A stretch of 64,000 nucleotides of DNA. Source: Ruminococcus sp. Lineage in GTDB: Bacteria > Bacillota > Clostridia > Oscillospirales > Ruminococcaceae. Below the pieces are notes generated by a model that was given only the letters and a program-made list of their open reading frames with translations, had not been told where the DNA came from and ran no database searches. Of the stretch, positions 16,499-24,627 are shown piece after piece; position 1 is the first letter of the stretch, and each line of letters begins with the position of its first letter. The DNA lies in the NCBI GenBank assembly GCA_017462565.1, contig JAFTQW010000026.1, positions 27,178 to 91,177 on the forward strand. The letters are read 5' to 3'. Both the position numbers and the translations under genes were made by a program.

Positions 16499-18301
16499 TT
16501 GGCTAACGAAAAAATAAGAAATTTCTGCATTATTGCGCATATAGATCACGGCAAATCAACTCTTGCCGACCGAATTCTTGAAAAAACCGAGACTGTTGCC
16601 GTTCGTGATATGGAGGATCAGCTTCTTGACAATATGGACATCGAAAGAGAACGTGGAATAACGATAAAAGCCCGTGCCGTAAGACTGAAATACACGGCTC
16701 AGGACGGCGAGGACTATATTTTCAATCTTATTGATACTCCCGGTCATGTCGATTTCAACTACGAAGTCTCACGTTCGCTTGCTGCCTGCGAGGGAGCTAT
16801 CCTTGTGGTAGATGCATCTCAGGGTATTGAGGCTCAGACTCTTGCGAACACATATCTTGCAATCGAGCATGATCTTGAAGTCGTTCCTGTTGTGAATAAA
16901 ATTGATCTTCCTTCCGCAGAACCTGAAAGAGTATGCGCCGAGGTTGAGAACGTTATCGGAATCCCTGCAATGGACGCTCCGAGGATTTCCGCTAAAATGG
17001 GAACTAATATAGAAGCCGTTCTTGAAAAAATAGTTACGGATATCCCTGCCCCCAAGGGAGATACTGAAAAACCGTTGAAAGCGCTGATTTTCGATAGTTA
17101 TTACGATTCATACAAGGGTGTTATTATTTATGTTCGTGTTAAAGAGGGTACTGTCAGAGTAGGCGACAGTATTCGTCTTATGGCGACCGGAGCTGTTTTC
17201 ACCGTTGTTGAAGCAGGTTTTATGGACGCTTCGTCGCTTGTCAACAACGGTATGCTCGAAGCAGGAGAAGTTGGCTATATTGCAGCTTCTATCAAAAGCA
17301 TAGGCGATACTCAGGTCGGCGATACCGTAACTAATAATGACGATCCGTGCGACGAACCGCTTCCCGGCTACAGAAAGGTAAATCCGATGGTGTTTTCGGG
17401 AATTTATCCTGCCGACGGTGCAAAATACGGCGATTTGCGTGAAGCGTTGGAAAAGCTTCAGCTCAATGATGCTTCGCTTTCGTTTGAACCTGAGACATCG
17501 GTTGCACTCGGATTTGGATTCCGCTGTGGATTTCTCGGACTGCTCCATATGGAGATCATTCAGGAGAGACTTGAAAGAGAATATAATCTCGATCTTATAA
17601 CGACCGCTCCATCGGTTATATACAGAGTAACTCTTACCAGCGGAGAGGTTCAATATATCGACAATCCGACCAATTATCCCGATCCTGCGCTCATTCAGCT
17701 TGCTGAAGAGCCTATGGTCAAGGCGGACATTTTGTCGCCGTCTGAATTCGTTGGAAATATTATGGAGCTTTGTCAGGACAGACGTGGAATTTTTAAGGAT
17801 ATGCAGTATCTTGACGATACAAGAGTCAGTCTGCACTATGAGCTTCCGCTGAATGAAATTGTTTATGATTTCTTCGACGTTCTTAAATCAAGGACTAAGG
17901 GATATGCTTCGTTTGACTATGAAATGCTTGGATATTCTCCGTCTAAGCTTGTCAAGCTTGATATTCTGCTTAACGGCGATGTGGTCGACGCTTTATCGTT
18001 TATCATCCACACTGATAAGGCTTATGGACGAGCAAGAAAAATCGCCGAGAAGCTTAAAGAAAATATTCCCCGACAGCTTTTTGAAGTTCCGATACAAGCG
18101 GCTATCGGCGGAAAGATTATTGCCAGAGAAACAGTAAAGGCAATGCGAAAAGACGTTCTTGCCAAGTGTTACGGCGGCGATATCACGAGAAAAAAGAAGC
18201 TTCTTGAAAAACAGAAGGAAGGTAAAAAGCGTATGCGTCAGCTCGGAACAGTGGAAGTTCCGCAGGAGGCGTTTATGAGCGTTTTAAAACTTGATAGCTG
18301 A
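16499..18301 (+). CDS. lepA: Elongation factor 4 (LepA), ribosome back-translocase
   Basis: Translational GTPase acting on stalled or mistranslocated ribosomes. 600 residues, the usual length. G1 is AHIDHGKST near residue 14, G2 region RERGITIK, G3 DTPGHVDF, G4 NKIDLP; the C-terminal LepA-specific domain ends with [21 protein letters not shown]. It starts with TTG at 16499 after AAAGAGGT. Downstream lies repeat element F. Confidence 0.97.
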   Translation: MANEKIRNFCIIAHIDHGKSTLADRILEKTETVAVRDMEDQLLDNMDIERERGITIKARAVRLKYTAQDGEDYIFNLIDTPGHVDFNYEVSRSLAACEGAILVVDASQGIEAQTLANTYLAIEHDLEVVPVVNKIDLPSAEPERVCAEVENVIGIPAMDAPRISAKMGTNIEAVLEKIVTDIPAPKGDTEKPLKALIFDSYYDSYKGVIIYVRVKEGTVRVGDSIRLMATGAVFTVVEAGFMDASSLVNNGMLEAGEVGYIAASIKSIGDTQVGDTVTNNDDPCDEPLPGYRKVNPMVFSGIYPADGAKYGDLREALEKLQLNDASLSFEPETSVALGFGFRCGFLGLLHMEIIQERLEREYNLDLITTAPSVIYRVTLTSGEVQYIDNPTNYPDPALIQLAEEPMVKADILSPSEFVGNIMELCQDRRGIFKDMQYLDDTRVSLHYELPLNEIVYDFFDVLKSRTKGYASFDYEMLGYSPSKLVKLDILLNGDVVDALSFIIHTDKAYGRARKIAEKLKENIPRQLFEVPIQAAIGGKIIARETVKAMRKDVLAKCYGGDITRKKKLLEKQKEGKKRMRQLGTVEVPQEAFMSVLKLDS

Positions 18302-18385
18302 TAAAACTGGTAATGTTGTCAACTTAAGCAGATATGCTTCTTACACTTTTGTTAAAGAATTGTTTGCTCTGTGAACATTCTGTTC

Positions 18386-18462
18386 TAATTATTTTCAATA
18401 CCTCTTTACGAGGTATTGAAAATAATTAATATTGGGTTTCCAAAGGGTTGAATAACCCTTGG
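18386..18462. repeat. Hairpin module D2
   Basis: TAATTATTTTCAATACCTC pairs perfectly with 18410-18428; the second hairpin CCAAAGGGTT/AACCCTTGG (18440-18462) has a single-base bulge. Compared with D1, changed bases in one arm are matched in the other. Confidence 0.8.
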
Positions 18463-18479
18463 CAGGGGTGTGGGGACAG

Positions 18480-18540
18480 TGACTCCCTACAGTGTAGGGA
18501 GATGTCACGAAGTGACAGAGGGTCGCGGCTCCTGTTAGGA
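18480..18540. repeat. Double-hairpin module E2
   Basis: CTCCCTAC-AGT-GTAGGGAG and TGTCAC-GAA-GTGACA; both stems differ from E1 by paired substitutions. Confidence 0.8.
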
Positions 18541-18584
18541 GTCCCCGCTTAAGTTGACAACATTAATAAAACAGGAGAATTATT

Positions 18585-19034
18585 ATGATAAACTCTGTCA
18601 TTCTTATATTGATAGCAGCGGCAATGATTTTAAGTATTATAACTGCCGCAGCTGAACCGTTTTTGAAAAGAAACTCCGGAACAGGACGTTTTTTCAGAGC
18701 GATACGGATTCGTCTGAGAGAAATTTCCCTGACAAGCTTCTGTGTGACTTCAATCCTTCTTCTTTTGTGGGGAGTTATAGTTCACGATATGGTTTTCGAG
18801 GGAATATGGACGGCAATTGTAATGCTTTTTACAATGCTGTTCGTTCTTCATACAGAGGATATTCTTGATTTCACTAAAAGACGAAAAAAAGCAAAACTTA
18901 AAAAGCTGCTTCCGCCTGCAAAGTTAGCTGCGCTTTGTGAAATGAAAGCGAAAGAGGCTGACATTCTTCCGGAACTTACTCCAATGAAATCGTCTGAACC
19001 GGAAAATTCCGGAGAAGAAATAACATCTGCTTAA
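18585..19034 (+). CDS. Small membrane protein of unknown function
   Basis: 149 residues; CAGGAG before the ATG. Hydrophobic segments at about residues 2-24, 50-68 and 70-90, then a basic stretch (KRRKKAKLKKLL) and an acidic C-terminal tail. Not recognised. It is the first of three closely spaced genes ending with hemW. Confidence 0.65.
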   Translation: MINSVILILIAAAMILSIITAAAEPFLKRNSGTGRFFRAIRIRLREISLTSFCVTSILLLLWGVIVHDMVFEGIWTAIVMLFTMLFVLHTEDILDFTKRRKKAKLKKLLPPAKLAALCEMKAKEADILPELTPMKSSEPENSGEEITSA

Positions 19035-19049
19035 AAGAAAGGAAAAATT

Positions 19050-19385
19050 ATGAGCATATATACTTGTCCCCATTGCGGAGAAAAGGGATTTACTCCTATA
19101 ACAAAAGCTTTAGCGGGAAAAATGAATTCAAAGGGCAAGCCTTGTAAACATTGCGGTACGAAATGTGTGAACGGCAAGGCTGCGACAATTTTCAATGCTG
19201 TTTACAGTGTGATAGTTATTGTTTCAATTTTTGTATTATATTTTACTTCGCAGCATTATGATTTTCTTGCAATGAGAGAAATTCCGCTGATGATACTGCT
19301 TATTTTGTCGGAATTTATCGTCCCTGCTGTTGCGAATGCGTTTTTCTTCAAAATGGAGGAATCCATAAGACTTGATATTTCATGA
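19050..19385 (+). CDS. Zinc-ribbon membrane protein
   Basis: 111 residues. Cys pairs YTCPHCGEKG and PCKHCGTKC in the first 40 residues form a zinc ribbon; two hydrophobic segments follow (about 50-68 and 78-100). GAAAGGAAAA precedes the ATG. ATGA overlap with hemW. Function unknown. Confidence 0.75.
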   Translation: MSIYTCPHCGEKGFTPITKALAGKMNSKGKPCKHCGTKCVNGKAATIFNAVYSVIVIVSIFVLYFTSQHYDFLAMREIPLMILLILSEFIVPAVANAFFFKMEESIRLDIS

Positions 19386-20476
19386 AAAGTCTCGGAATAT
19401 ACATTCATGTGCCATTCTGCGGAAAAAAATGCGATTACTGCGACTTTTATTCAGTGAACTATTCAAAGACGGCTGTGCAGGACTATGTCGACGCAGTTCT
19501 TCGCAATATCAGGCATTATTCTGATACAGAACAGAATGTTGATACCGTTTATTTCGGCGGAGGAACTCCCTCGCTTCTTTCTCCCTGGCAGATAGAAATG
19601 GTAATGGATGAGCTAAGCGGAAGCTTTTCCCTTGATGAGGATGCGGAAATCACTCTTGAAGCAAATCCCTCAACGCTGAATCCTGATAAGCTCTCGGGAC
19701 TCCGCAATGCCGGAATAAATCGGCTTTCAATCGGAGTTCAGTCCATGATTGACAGTGAACTTGATTTCCTTGGGAGAACACATAGCGCCGAACGAGCTGA
19801 AAAAACAATTCTGGACGCTTGTTCAGCCGGATTTGAAAATATCTCCTGTGACCTTATGATCGCTCTTCCGGAGCAGACTTCATATAATATCGCATACTCG
19901 GTTAACCGCCTTTCAGCTCTGCCGATTCAGCATATTTCTGCGTATATTCTGAAAACGGAGGAGGGGACTCCTTTCGACTGCGATGATATCAAAAATCGTC
20001 TTCCCGATGATGACCAGACAGTCGCTCTTTATCTGCAAACTGTTGAACTTCTCGAGAAAAACGGATTTATGCAGTATGAGGTGTCCAACTTTGCTAAAAA
20101 CGGATTTGAAAGCCGTCATAACAACCGCTACTGGAAATGCGAGGACTATATTGGAATCGGTCCGTCTGCACACTCGTGTTATAAAGGCAAACGTTTTGCA
20201 GTCGAGCGTGATCTGAGCGGTTTTGTTTCCGGAGAATTTCAGCAGACTTATGTTACTGACAATGCTCCGTGTGGATTTGAGGAAACTGCAATGCTTCGTT
20301 TAAGACTGAAAGAAGGTTTGCTGCTGAGCGAGACTGGTTCTCACAGAAGTGAGATAGAAAAAAAATTACCCCGCCTTGAAAGGGCAGGATATATAAATTT
20401 CGACGGAGAGAGGGTATTCCTTACTCCGCAGGGATTTGTCATGTCAAATTCCGTGATCGAATATCTGATTTTCTGA
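19382..20476 (+). CDS. hemW: Radical SAM heme chaperone HemW
   Basis: Coproporphyrinogen-oxidase-like radical SAM protein that delivers heme rather than oxidising coproporphyrinogen. 364 residues. The cluster motif is CGKKCDYC (C13, C17, C20), followed by FGGGTPSLL and the typical RLSIGVQSM segment. The length and lack of the HemN N-terminal extension fit HemW. It ends just inside the boundary of the repeat-filled convergent region with sigF. Confidence 0.93.
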   Translation: MKSLGIYIHVPFCGKKCDYCDFYSVNYSKTAVQDYVDAVLRNIRHYSDTEQNVDTVYFGGGTPSLLSPWQIEMVMDELSGSFSLDEDAEITLEANPSTLNPDKLSGLRNAGINRLSIGVQSMIDSELDFLGRTHSAERAEKTILDACSAGFENISCDLMIALPEQTSYNIAYSVNRLSALPIQHISAYILKTEEGTPFDCDDIKNRLPDDDQTVALYLQTVELLEKNGFMQYEVSNFAKNGFESRHNNRYWKCEDYIGIGPSAHSCYKGKRFAVERDLSGFVSGEFQQTYVTDNAPCGFEETAMLRLRLKEGLLLSETGSHRSEIEKKLPRLERAGYINFDGERVFLTPQGFVMSNSVIEYLIF

Positions 20477-20480
20477 TATC

Positions 20481-20719
20481 AGGATAGTATTATTTACTTT
20501 TCCTGTTAATTATTAAGGGGACGCTGTCCCCTTAAACCCCTGCAAAAGGGGCATACAGCCCCTTTTGAATCCCGATATTAAATTATTATCCATACCCCTT
20601 TAAGGGGTATGGATAATAATTGATTGTGGGTTTCCAAAGGGTGGATTCACCCTTTGGCAGGGGGAAAGGGGGACAGCGTCCCCCTTGTAACCAACAGGAA
20701 AATTAAATGATGTTATCCT
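20481..20719. repeat. Element G: head-to-head hairpin pair between convergent genes
   Basis: Outer imperfect inverted repeats of 27 bases (left from AGGATAGTATTATTTAC at 20481; right end at 20719, 23 of 27 pairing). Inside, the central palindrome AATTATTATCCATACCCC/GGGGTATGGATAATAATT (20581-20622 region) is flanked on both sides by module D arms in opposite orientation: GGGGAC-AGC-GTCCCC and CAAAAGGGGC/GCCCCTTTTG to the left, CCAAAGGGTG/CACCCTTTGG and GGGGGAC-AGC-GTCCCCC to the right. It spans nearly the whole gap between hemW and sigF and probably stops transcription from both. Confidence 0.8.
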
Positions 20720-21377
20720 ACTCCAAAAGCTCCGATCGCATTTGCGCAAGGAGTTTTTTTTCACGTCTTGAAACCTGAACCTGAGTCATTCCAAGTGCGG
20801 CGGCAGTTTTAGACTGCGTTAAGTTTCTGAAATACCGAAGTTCGAGAAGAGCTCTGTCGTTAGGTTCAAGTCGTGCCATTATCTGACGCAGTGCAAGAAG
20901 ATCTACAATGGATTCGTCCGGCGATTCAGAGGGGATATCTATTTGCCCCTCATCGTCATCGCTTGCAGTGAGCGACAGCGTTGGCTGGCTTACGCAAAGA
21001 GCTTCCGAAACGTCGGCTTCGCTTTCGCCAGAAAGAGCTGCAAGCTCGCTTATGACGGGTTCTCTGCCCTCCTTTTGACGAAAATCCTCGCAGATACGCT
21101 GGATTTTAAGCGAAAGCTCTTTTAAGCTCCGACTTACATGAACCGTTCCGCCGTCACGAAAAAGCCGCTTTATTTCGCCTAAGATCACAGGTACGGCATA
21201 TGTTGAGAATTTTACTCCACGTTCAGCGTCAAATGCCTTGACTGCTTTAAGAAGTCCGATGCAGCCGGCTGAATAAAGTTCGTCATACTCGATTCCACGC
21301 CCTCTGAATTTGTTTGCACATAAATGTACAAGACCGAGATTTTCTTCTGCTGTAGGCTGTTTTACGTCAGTTTTCAT
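20718..21377 (-). CDS. sigF: Sporulation sigma factor SigF
   Basis: Early forespore sigma factor, 219 residues. Region 2 is ENLGLVHLCANKFRGRGIEYDELYSAGCIGLLKAV, followed by FDAERGVKFSTYAVPVILGEIKR; region 4 ends with LTQSKTAAALGMTQVQVSRREKKLL, all typical of SigF/SigB/SigG-type factors. Gene order spoIIAA-spoIIAB-sigF settles SigF over SigB or SigG. The start overlaps spoIIAB by 11 bases. Confidence 0.93.
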   Translation of the reverse strand: MKTDVKQPTAEENLGLVHLCANKFRGRGIEYDELYSAGCIGLLKAVKAFDAERGVKFSTYAVPVILGEIKRLFRDGGTVHVSRSLKELSLKIQRICEDFRQKEGREPVISELAALSGESEADVSEALCVSQPTLSLTASDDDEGQIDIPSESPDESIVDLLALRQIMARLEPNDRALLELRYFRNLTQSKTAAALGMTQVQVSRREKKLLAQMRSELLE

Positions 21378-21804
21378 GTTTTGCCAGCCTTTTGCGCATA
21401 GTTACAGTAGTTCCTTTGCCGGATGAACTTTTTACGCTAAGCTTGTCCATAAAGGAACTCATTACCGAGAAACCGAGACCGGAACGTTCCTCTTCGGGAG
21501 CGGTTGTAAAAAGCGGCTGCATAGCCTGTTCAACGTCCTCAATACCGCAGCCCTTATCCTTTATTCTTATGTAGACTTCACGTCCAGCCAGAAGCTTTAC
21601 TACAAGCTCGATATTGCCCTTAGCATTGCGGTAAGCGTGAACAACAGCGTTGGTCACTGCTTCAGAAACTGCCGTTCTTATGTCGGAAAGCTCTTCAACA
21701 GTAGGGTCTGCCTGAATCAGAAACGATGAAACGACTGCTCTTGCGGCGCTTTCATTTACCGAAAGCGACGGCATTGTAAATTTTATTTCATTTATAACTT
21801 CCAT
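21367..21804 (-). CDS. spoIIAB: Anti-sigma F factor SpoIIAB
   Basis: Serine kinase and anti-sigma factor of the GHKL fold that holds SigF and phosphorylates SpoIIAA. 145 residues from the second ATG, which has GGAG seven bases upstream; ATG 21816 is the alternative. N-box SEAVTNAVVHAY, G1 KDKGCGIEDV and G2 RSGLGFSVM are all present. Confidence 0.93.
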   Translation of the reverse strand: MEVINEIKFTMPSLSVNESAARAVVSSFLIQADPTVEELSDIRTAVSEAVTNAVVHAYRNAKGNIELVVKLLAGREVYIRIKDKGCGIEDVEQAMQPLFTTAPEEERSGLGFSVMSSFMDKLSVKSSSGKGTTVTMRKRLAKHEN

Positions 21805-21816
21805 GATATTCTCCAT

Positions 21817-22122
21817 TCAAGTGATTTTTACGATTCTTTCGATGCCGGAAAGCTTGAGAACACGCTTTATGTATGGCTGTGAATTGCGTACTTCAAGTTT
21901 TCCGCCGCATTCTTTCATCAGCTTGCTTCTGCCCATAATTAAACCAATTCCGGAGCTGTCCATAAAGGTTATATTTTTGAAATCCATAACAAGCTCCGGC
22001 GGCTGCGCAGATATTATAAATTTATCAAGCTGATTGCGAAGCTCTTTGGCATTATGGTGATCGATCTCGCCGCTGAGTTTTGCAATAGCAGAACCGTTTT
22101 CGGATTTTATATCTATATTCAT
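21817..22122 (-). CDS. spoIIAA: Anti-anti-sigma factor SpoIIAA
   Basis: STAS-domain protein, 101 residues. The phosphorylated serine lies in MDSSGIGLIMGR (the DSSG motif). When dephosphorylated it frees SigF from SpoIIAB. GGAGG precedes the ATG. First gene of the - strand spoIIA operon, stop directly abutting spoIIAB. Confidence 0.93.
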   Translation of the reverse strand: MNIDIKSENGSAIAKLSGEIDHHNAKELRNQLDKFIISAQPPELVMDFKNITFMDSSGIGLIMGRSKLMKECGGKLEVRNSQPYIKRVLKLSGIERIVKIT

Positions 22123-22256
22123 TTTATTCGCCTCCCTGATAAGCCAAATTATAACATGGATCAGATGCGAATCATGTCATATCTGCTGGTAAATGCAAAA
22201 TAAATTTCTTGAAAAATATTGTCTCATATGTTATAATAAAATAAGCGTAAATTGAT
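22123..22256. other. Divergent intergenic region upstream of spoIIA and the flavin reductase gene
   Basis: No ORF. It holds the - strand leader of spoIIA and the + strand promoter at 22209-22237. I did not find a convincing SigH-type promoter for spoIIA by eye. Confidence 0.6.
22209..22237 (+). promoter_or_regulatory. Promoter of the flavin reductase gene
   Basis: TTGAAA (22209-22214), 17-base spacer, TATAAT (22232-22237). Repeat A2 lies between it and the start codon, so it should be transcribed as part of the leader. Confidence 0.75.
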
Positions 22257-22422
22257 TAGAACTTGTTCTCATAGGATTTGAGCGTAGATTTTCGAGCATA
22301 ATTTTGTTGAGTGCAAGACGAAAAAGCGAAAGCGTACTGATGTATGGCGAGCTTTTTCAACGCAGCAATCGGCAAAATTTGCTGAAAAGATGCGTGTAAT
22401 ATACTATGAGAACAAGTGCTTA
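22257..22422. repeat. MITE-like repeat family A, copy A2 (inverted)
   Basis: Ends TAGAACTTGTTCTCATAG and CTATGAGAACAAGTGCTTA. Its interior read on the - strand (ATTTTGCCGATTGC, GTTGAAAAAGCTCGCCATAC, CTTTTTCG) matches A1. It sits between the promoter and the ribosome site of the flavin reductase gene. Confidence 0.85.
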
Positions 22423-22438
22423 GACCGGAGGTGAAAAA

Positions 22439-23014
22439 ATGTCAAAACAATTCTGGAAAGGAAGCGCTTTGCTTGCTCCCGTACCTGCTGCGCTCGTTAC
22501 CTGCGGAACGATTGAAAATCCGAATGTTTTAACTATCGGCTGGACAGGCATAGTATGTACTCGTCCGCCTATGACCTATATTTCAGTGCGGCCGGAGCGT
22601 TTTTCTCACGATATCATCAAGGCTTCCGGCGAATTTGTTATCAATCTTACAACTTCGTCAATGTGCCGTGAAACGGACTTCTGCGGAGTTAAAAGCGGAA
22701 AGGATACGGATAAGATATCTTCCTGCGGATTTCATCTTGTTCCGGCAAATAAGGTCGCTGTTCCTTTGATAGAGGAATGTCCTGTAAGCCTTGAATGCAG
22801 GGTCGTTAAATCTGAGCTTCTTGGCTCTCATACAATGTTTCTTGCGGAAATAGTCGGTATAGACGCCGATGAAAAATATATCGACAGCAAAGGTAAGCTT
22901 AATCTTCAGCAGTGCGGGCTTATGGCTTACGCTCACGGAGAATATTTCGCTCTTGGAAGAAAACTCGGCGACTTTGGATTTTCTGTAAGGAGGAAGAAAA
23001 AGAAAAGGAAATAA
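22439..23014 (+). CDS. Flavin reductase family protein (FMN-binding split barrel)
   Basis: 191 residues; CCGGAGGTG precedes the ATG. APVPAALVTCGT, NVLTIGWTGIVCTRPPM and FVINLTTSSM define the flavin reductase-like split barrel, related to Flr/HpaC proteins. Many clostridial members bind FMN and serve as flavoredoxins. The C-terminus is strongly basic (RRKKKKRK). Confidence 0.87.
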   Translation: MSKQFWKGSALLAPVPAALVTCGTIENPNVLTIGWTGIVCTRPPMTYISVRPERFSHDIIKASGEFVINLTTSSMCRETDFCGVKSGKDTDKISSCGFHLVPANKVAVPLIEECPVSLECRVVKSELLGSHTMFLAEIVGIDADEKYIDSKGKLNLQQCGLMAYAHGEYFALGRKLGDFGFSVRRKKKKRK

Positions 23015-23136
23015 CGGAATTTTTTCACAGAATTCAGATTTATATCATATATTAAATAAGACCAGTCTGGAAATTTTTCCGGAAACGGTCGGATTGTACC
23101 CCTATTTCAGGCTGAACTGCATGGTTCCGGTCAGGG

Positions 23137-23367
23137 GTGATACTTTTGACAGTCTGCGTTGTAGAGATGCCGTCTTACACCTATACTGTTAAAGGCGAAA
23201 AGCTTTTGAGGTCGAGAGGGTATTCCTGTAAAATAAAAAGGAATGTCAACGTTTCGCCCGGCAGCTGCGGATTTTCGCTGTATGTTTACGGCGACGGCAG
23301 TAAGGCTGGTGAAATTTTAAAAAACTACGCAATTCCGTATACCAAAATCGACTGCGGAGGTGCATAG
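23137..23367 (+). CDS. DUF3343 protein
   Basis: 76 residues. The TYTVKGEKLLRSRGYSCKI stretch and the SCGFSLYV core followed by a YTKIDCGG tail match DUF3343, usually found next to the cysteine-desulfurase-like family TIGR01977. GTG 23137 is chosen because the first strand (LLTVCVV) is needed; ATG 23167 would remove it. It ends four bases before the desulfurase-like gene. Confidence 0.8.
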   Translation: MILLTVCVVEMPSYTYTVKGEKLLRSRGYSCKIKRNVNVSPGSCGFSLYVYGDGSKAGEILKNYAIPYTKIDCGGA

Positions 23368-23370
23368 GAT

Positions 23371-24501
23371 ATGATAATAAATTTTGATAATGCCGCAACG
23401 ACCTATCCTAAGCCGCAAGGAGTTAAAAGAGCGGTTGTTACGGCTATGGAAAAATATGGCGGAAACGCCGGCAGAGGCGGTCATCAGCTTGCTATGCAAA
23501 CCTCCTCCGCATTATATTCGGCTCGTGAAACGGCTGCGGATTTTTTCGGAGCTGAACCCGAAAACGTGATTTTTACCCTTAACTGCACTTATGCCCTTAA
23601 TATGGCAATACAAGGAATAATGAGCAATGGCGGGCATATTATCGTAAGCGGAATGGAACACAATTCGGCTGCACGTCCTGCGGCGGAAATGGCCCGCAGC
23701 GGAAAAATTTCAATGTCTGTCGCAAGGATTTATCCGGAGGATGAAAAAACACTTGAAAGCTTCCGGTCGCTTATCCGAAATGATACCAGAGCTATCGTCT
23801 GCACTCTTGCAAGCAATGTTACAGGACAGATCATGCCTTGGAAAAAAATCGGCGAGCTTTGCCGTGAGCGTAATATCTGCTTTATTGCTGACGGCGCACA
23901 GGCTTGCGGAATACTCGATATAAAGCTCGGCGACGGAATAAATATCCTTTGTACAGCCGGTCATAAGGGACTTTATGGAATAACCGGCACAGGGCTTCTT
24001 ATCTCCGATGGAAAATATAAAATTCATCCCACTATTCAGGGAGGTACCGGAAGCGCTTCAATGAGCCTTAATCAGCCGGATATGCTTCCGGACGGTCTTG
24101 AAAGCGGTACTACCTGTATTATCGGAGCAATGTCGGTAAAAGCCGGAATTGAGTTCATCAGAAGCACAGGTATGGATAAGATTTTCAGCCATGAGGAAAA
24201 AATATGCCGGCGCTTCATAAATGAGCTGGAAAAGGATAAAAGGATAACGATATACCGTGATCCGGGAAGTTCTTACGTTCCGATAGTTTCGTTTAATATC
24301 GAAGGGATTCCGGCAGAAGAGCTTGCGGATAAGCTTGCCGAAAGAGGCTATTGTCTCAGGGCGGGATTCCATTGTGCAGCTCTTGCTCACACTCAGCTGG
24401 GGACTGAAAAGATAGGTACGATCAGGTTTGCTCCGTCCGCATTCAGCAGCGAAAGGGATGCTGTAAATCTTGCTCATTTAATTAAAAATATATTAAATTA
24501 G
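23371..24501 (+). CDS. Cysteine desulfurase-like aminotransferase class V (TIGR01977 type)
   Basis: 376 residues. FDNAATTYPKPQGV at the start, DGAQACGILDI as the PLP Asp motif, and the PLP lysine in TAGHKGLYGITGTG. The C-terminal active-site loop is LRAGFHCAALAHTQLGT, with a Cys in the position used for persulfide formation. GGAGG precedes the ATG. Together with DUF3343 it forms a conserved pair in Firmicutes associated with sulfur or selenium delivery; the exact target is unknown. Confidence 0.88.
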   Translation: MIINFDNAATTYPKPQGVKRAVVTAMEKYGGNAGRGGHQLAMQTSSALYSARETAADFFGAEPENVIFTLNCTYALNMAIQGIMSNGGHIIVSGMEHNSAARPAAEMARSGKISMSVARIYPEDEKTLESFRSLIRNDTRAIVCTLASNVTGQIMPWKKIGELCRERNICFIADGAQACGILDIKLGDGINILCTAGHKGLYGITGTGLLISDGKYKIHPTIQGGTGSASMSLNQPDMLPDGLESGTTCIIGAMSVKAGIEFIRSTGMDKIFSHEEKICRRFINELEKDKRITIYRDPGSSYVPIVSFNIEGIPAEELADKLAERGYCLRAGFHCAALAHTQLGTEKIGTIRFAPSAFSSERDAVNLAHLIKNILN

Positions 24502-24520
24502 GGAAGTTGCTAAAAAACTA

Positions 24521-24548
24521 TTGAAATTATCTGAAATTGTGGTACAAT
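24521..24548 (+). promoter_or_regulatory. Promoter of cdaA-cdaR
   Basis: TTGAAA (24521-24526), 16-base spacer, TACAAT (24543-24548). Confidence 0.65.
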
Positions 24549-24578
24549 ATTATTATAATGAATAATTATGCAGTCAGC

Positions 24579-24598
24579 ACGAGGGCGGCTGCCCTCGT
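24579..24598 (+). promoter_or_regulatory. GC-rich hairpin in the cdaA leader
   Basis: Perfect 8 bp stem ACGAGGGC-GGCT-GCCCTCGT, about 30 bases after the -10 box and just before the ribosome site. No T-run follows, so it is not a standard terminator. Confidence 0.6.
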
Positions 24599-24627
24599 AC
24601 ATATTCTAAGCGAAAGGATGTGAATAA

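Larger units (their letters stand above)
18311..18565. repeat. Element F with perfect 19 bp terminal inverted repeats
   Basis: TAATGTTGTCAACTTAAGC at 18311-18329 and its exact complement at 18547-18565. Between them are about 56 unique bases, hairpin module D2 (from 18386) and double-hairpin module E2 (18480-18540). No ORF. It fills the gap between lepA and the next gene. Confidence 0.85.

Noticed and set aside
17108-17836. 242-codon antisense ORF within lepA
   Set aside because: lepA is intact and conserved; the antisense frame is open because of its codon bias and has no start signals.
23015-23136. Possible riboswitch upstream of the DUF3343 gene
   Set aside because: CCCCT/AGGGG can pair and there is a conserved-looking stretch, but I could match no known riboswitch core.
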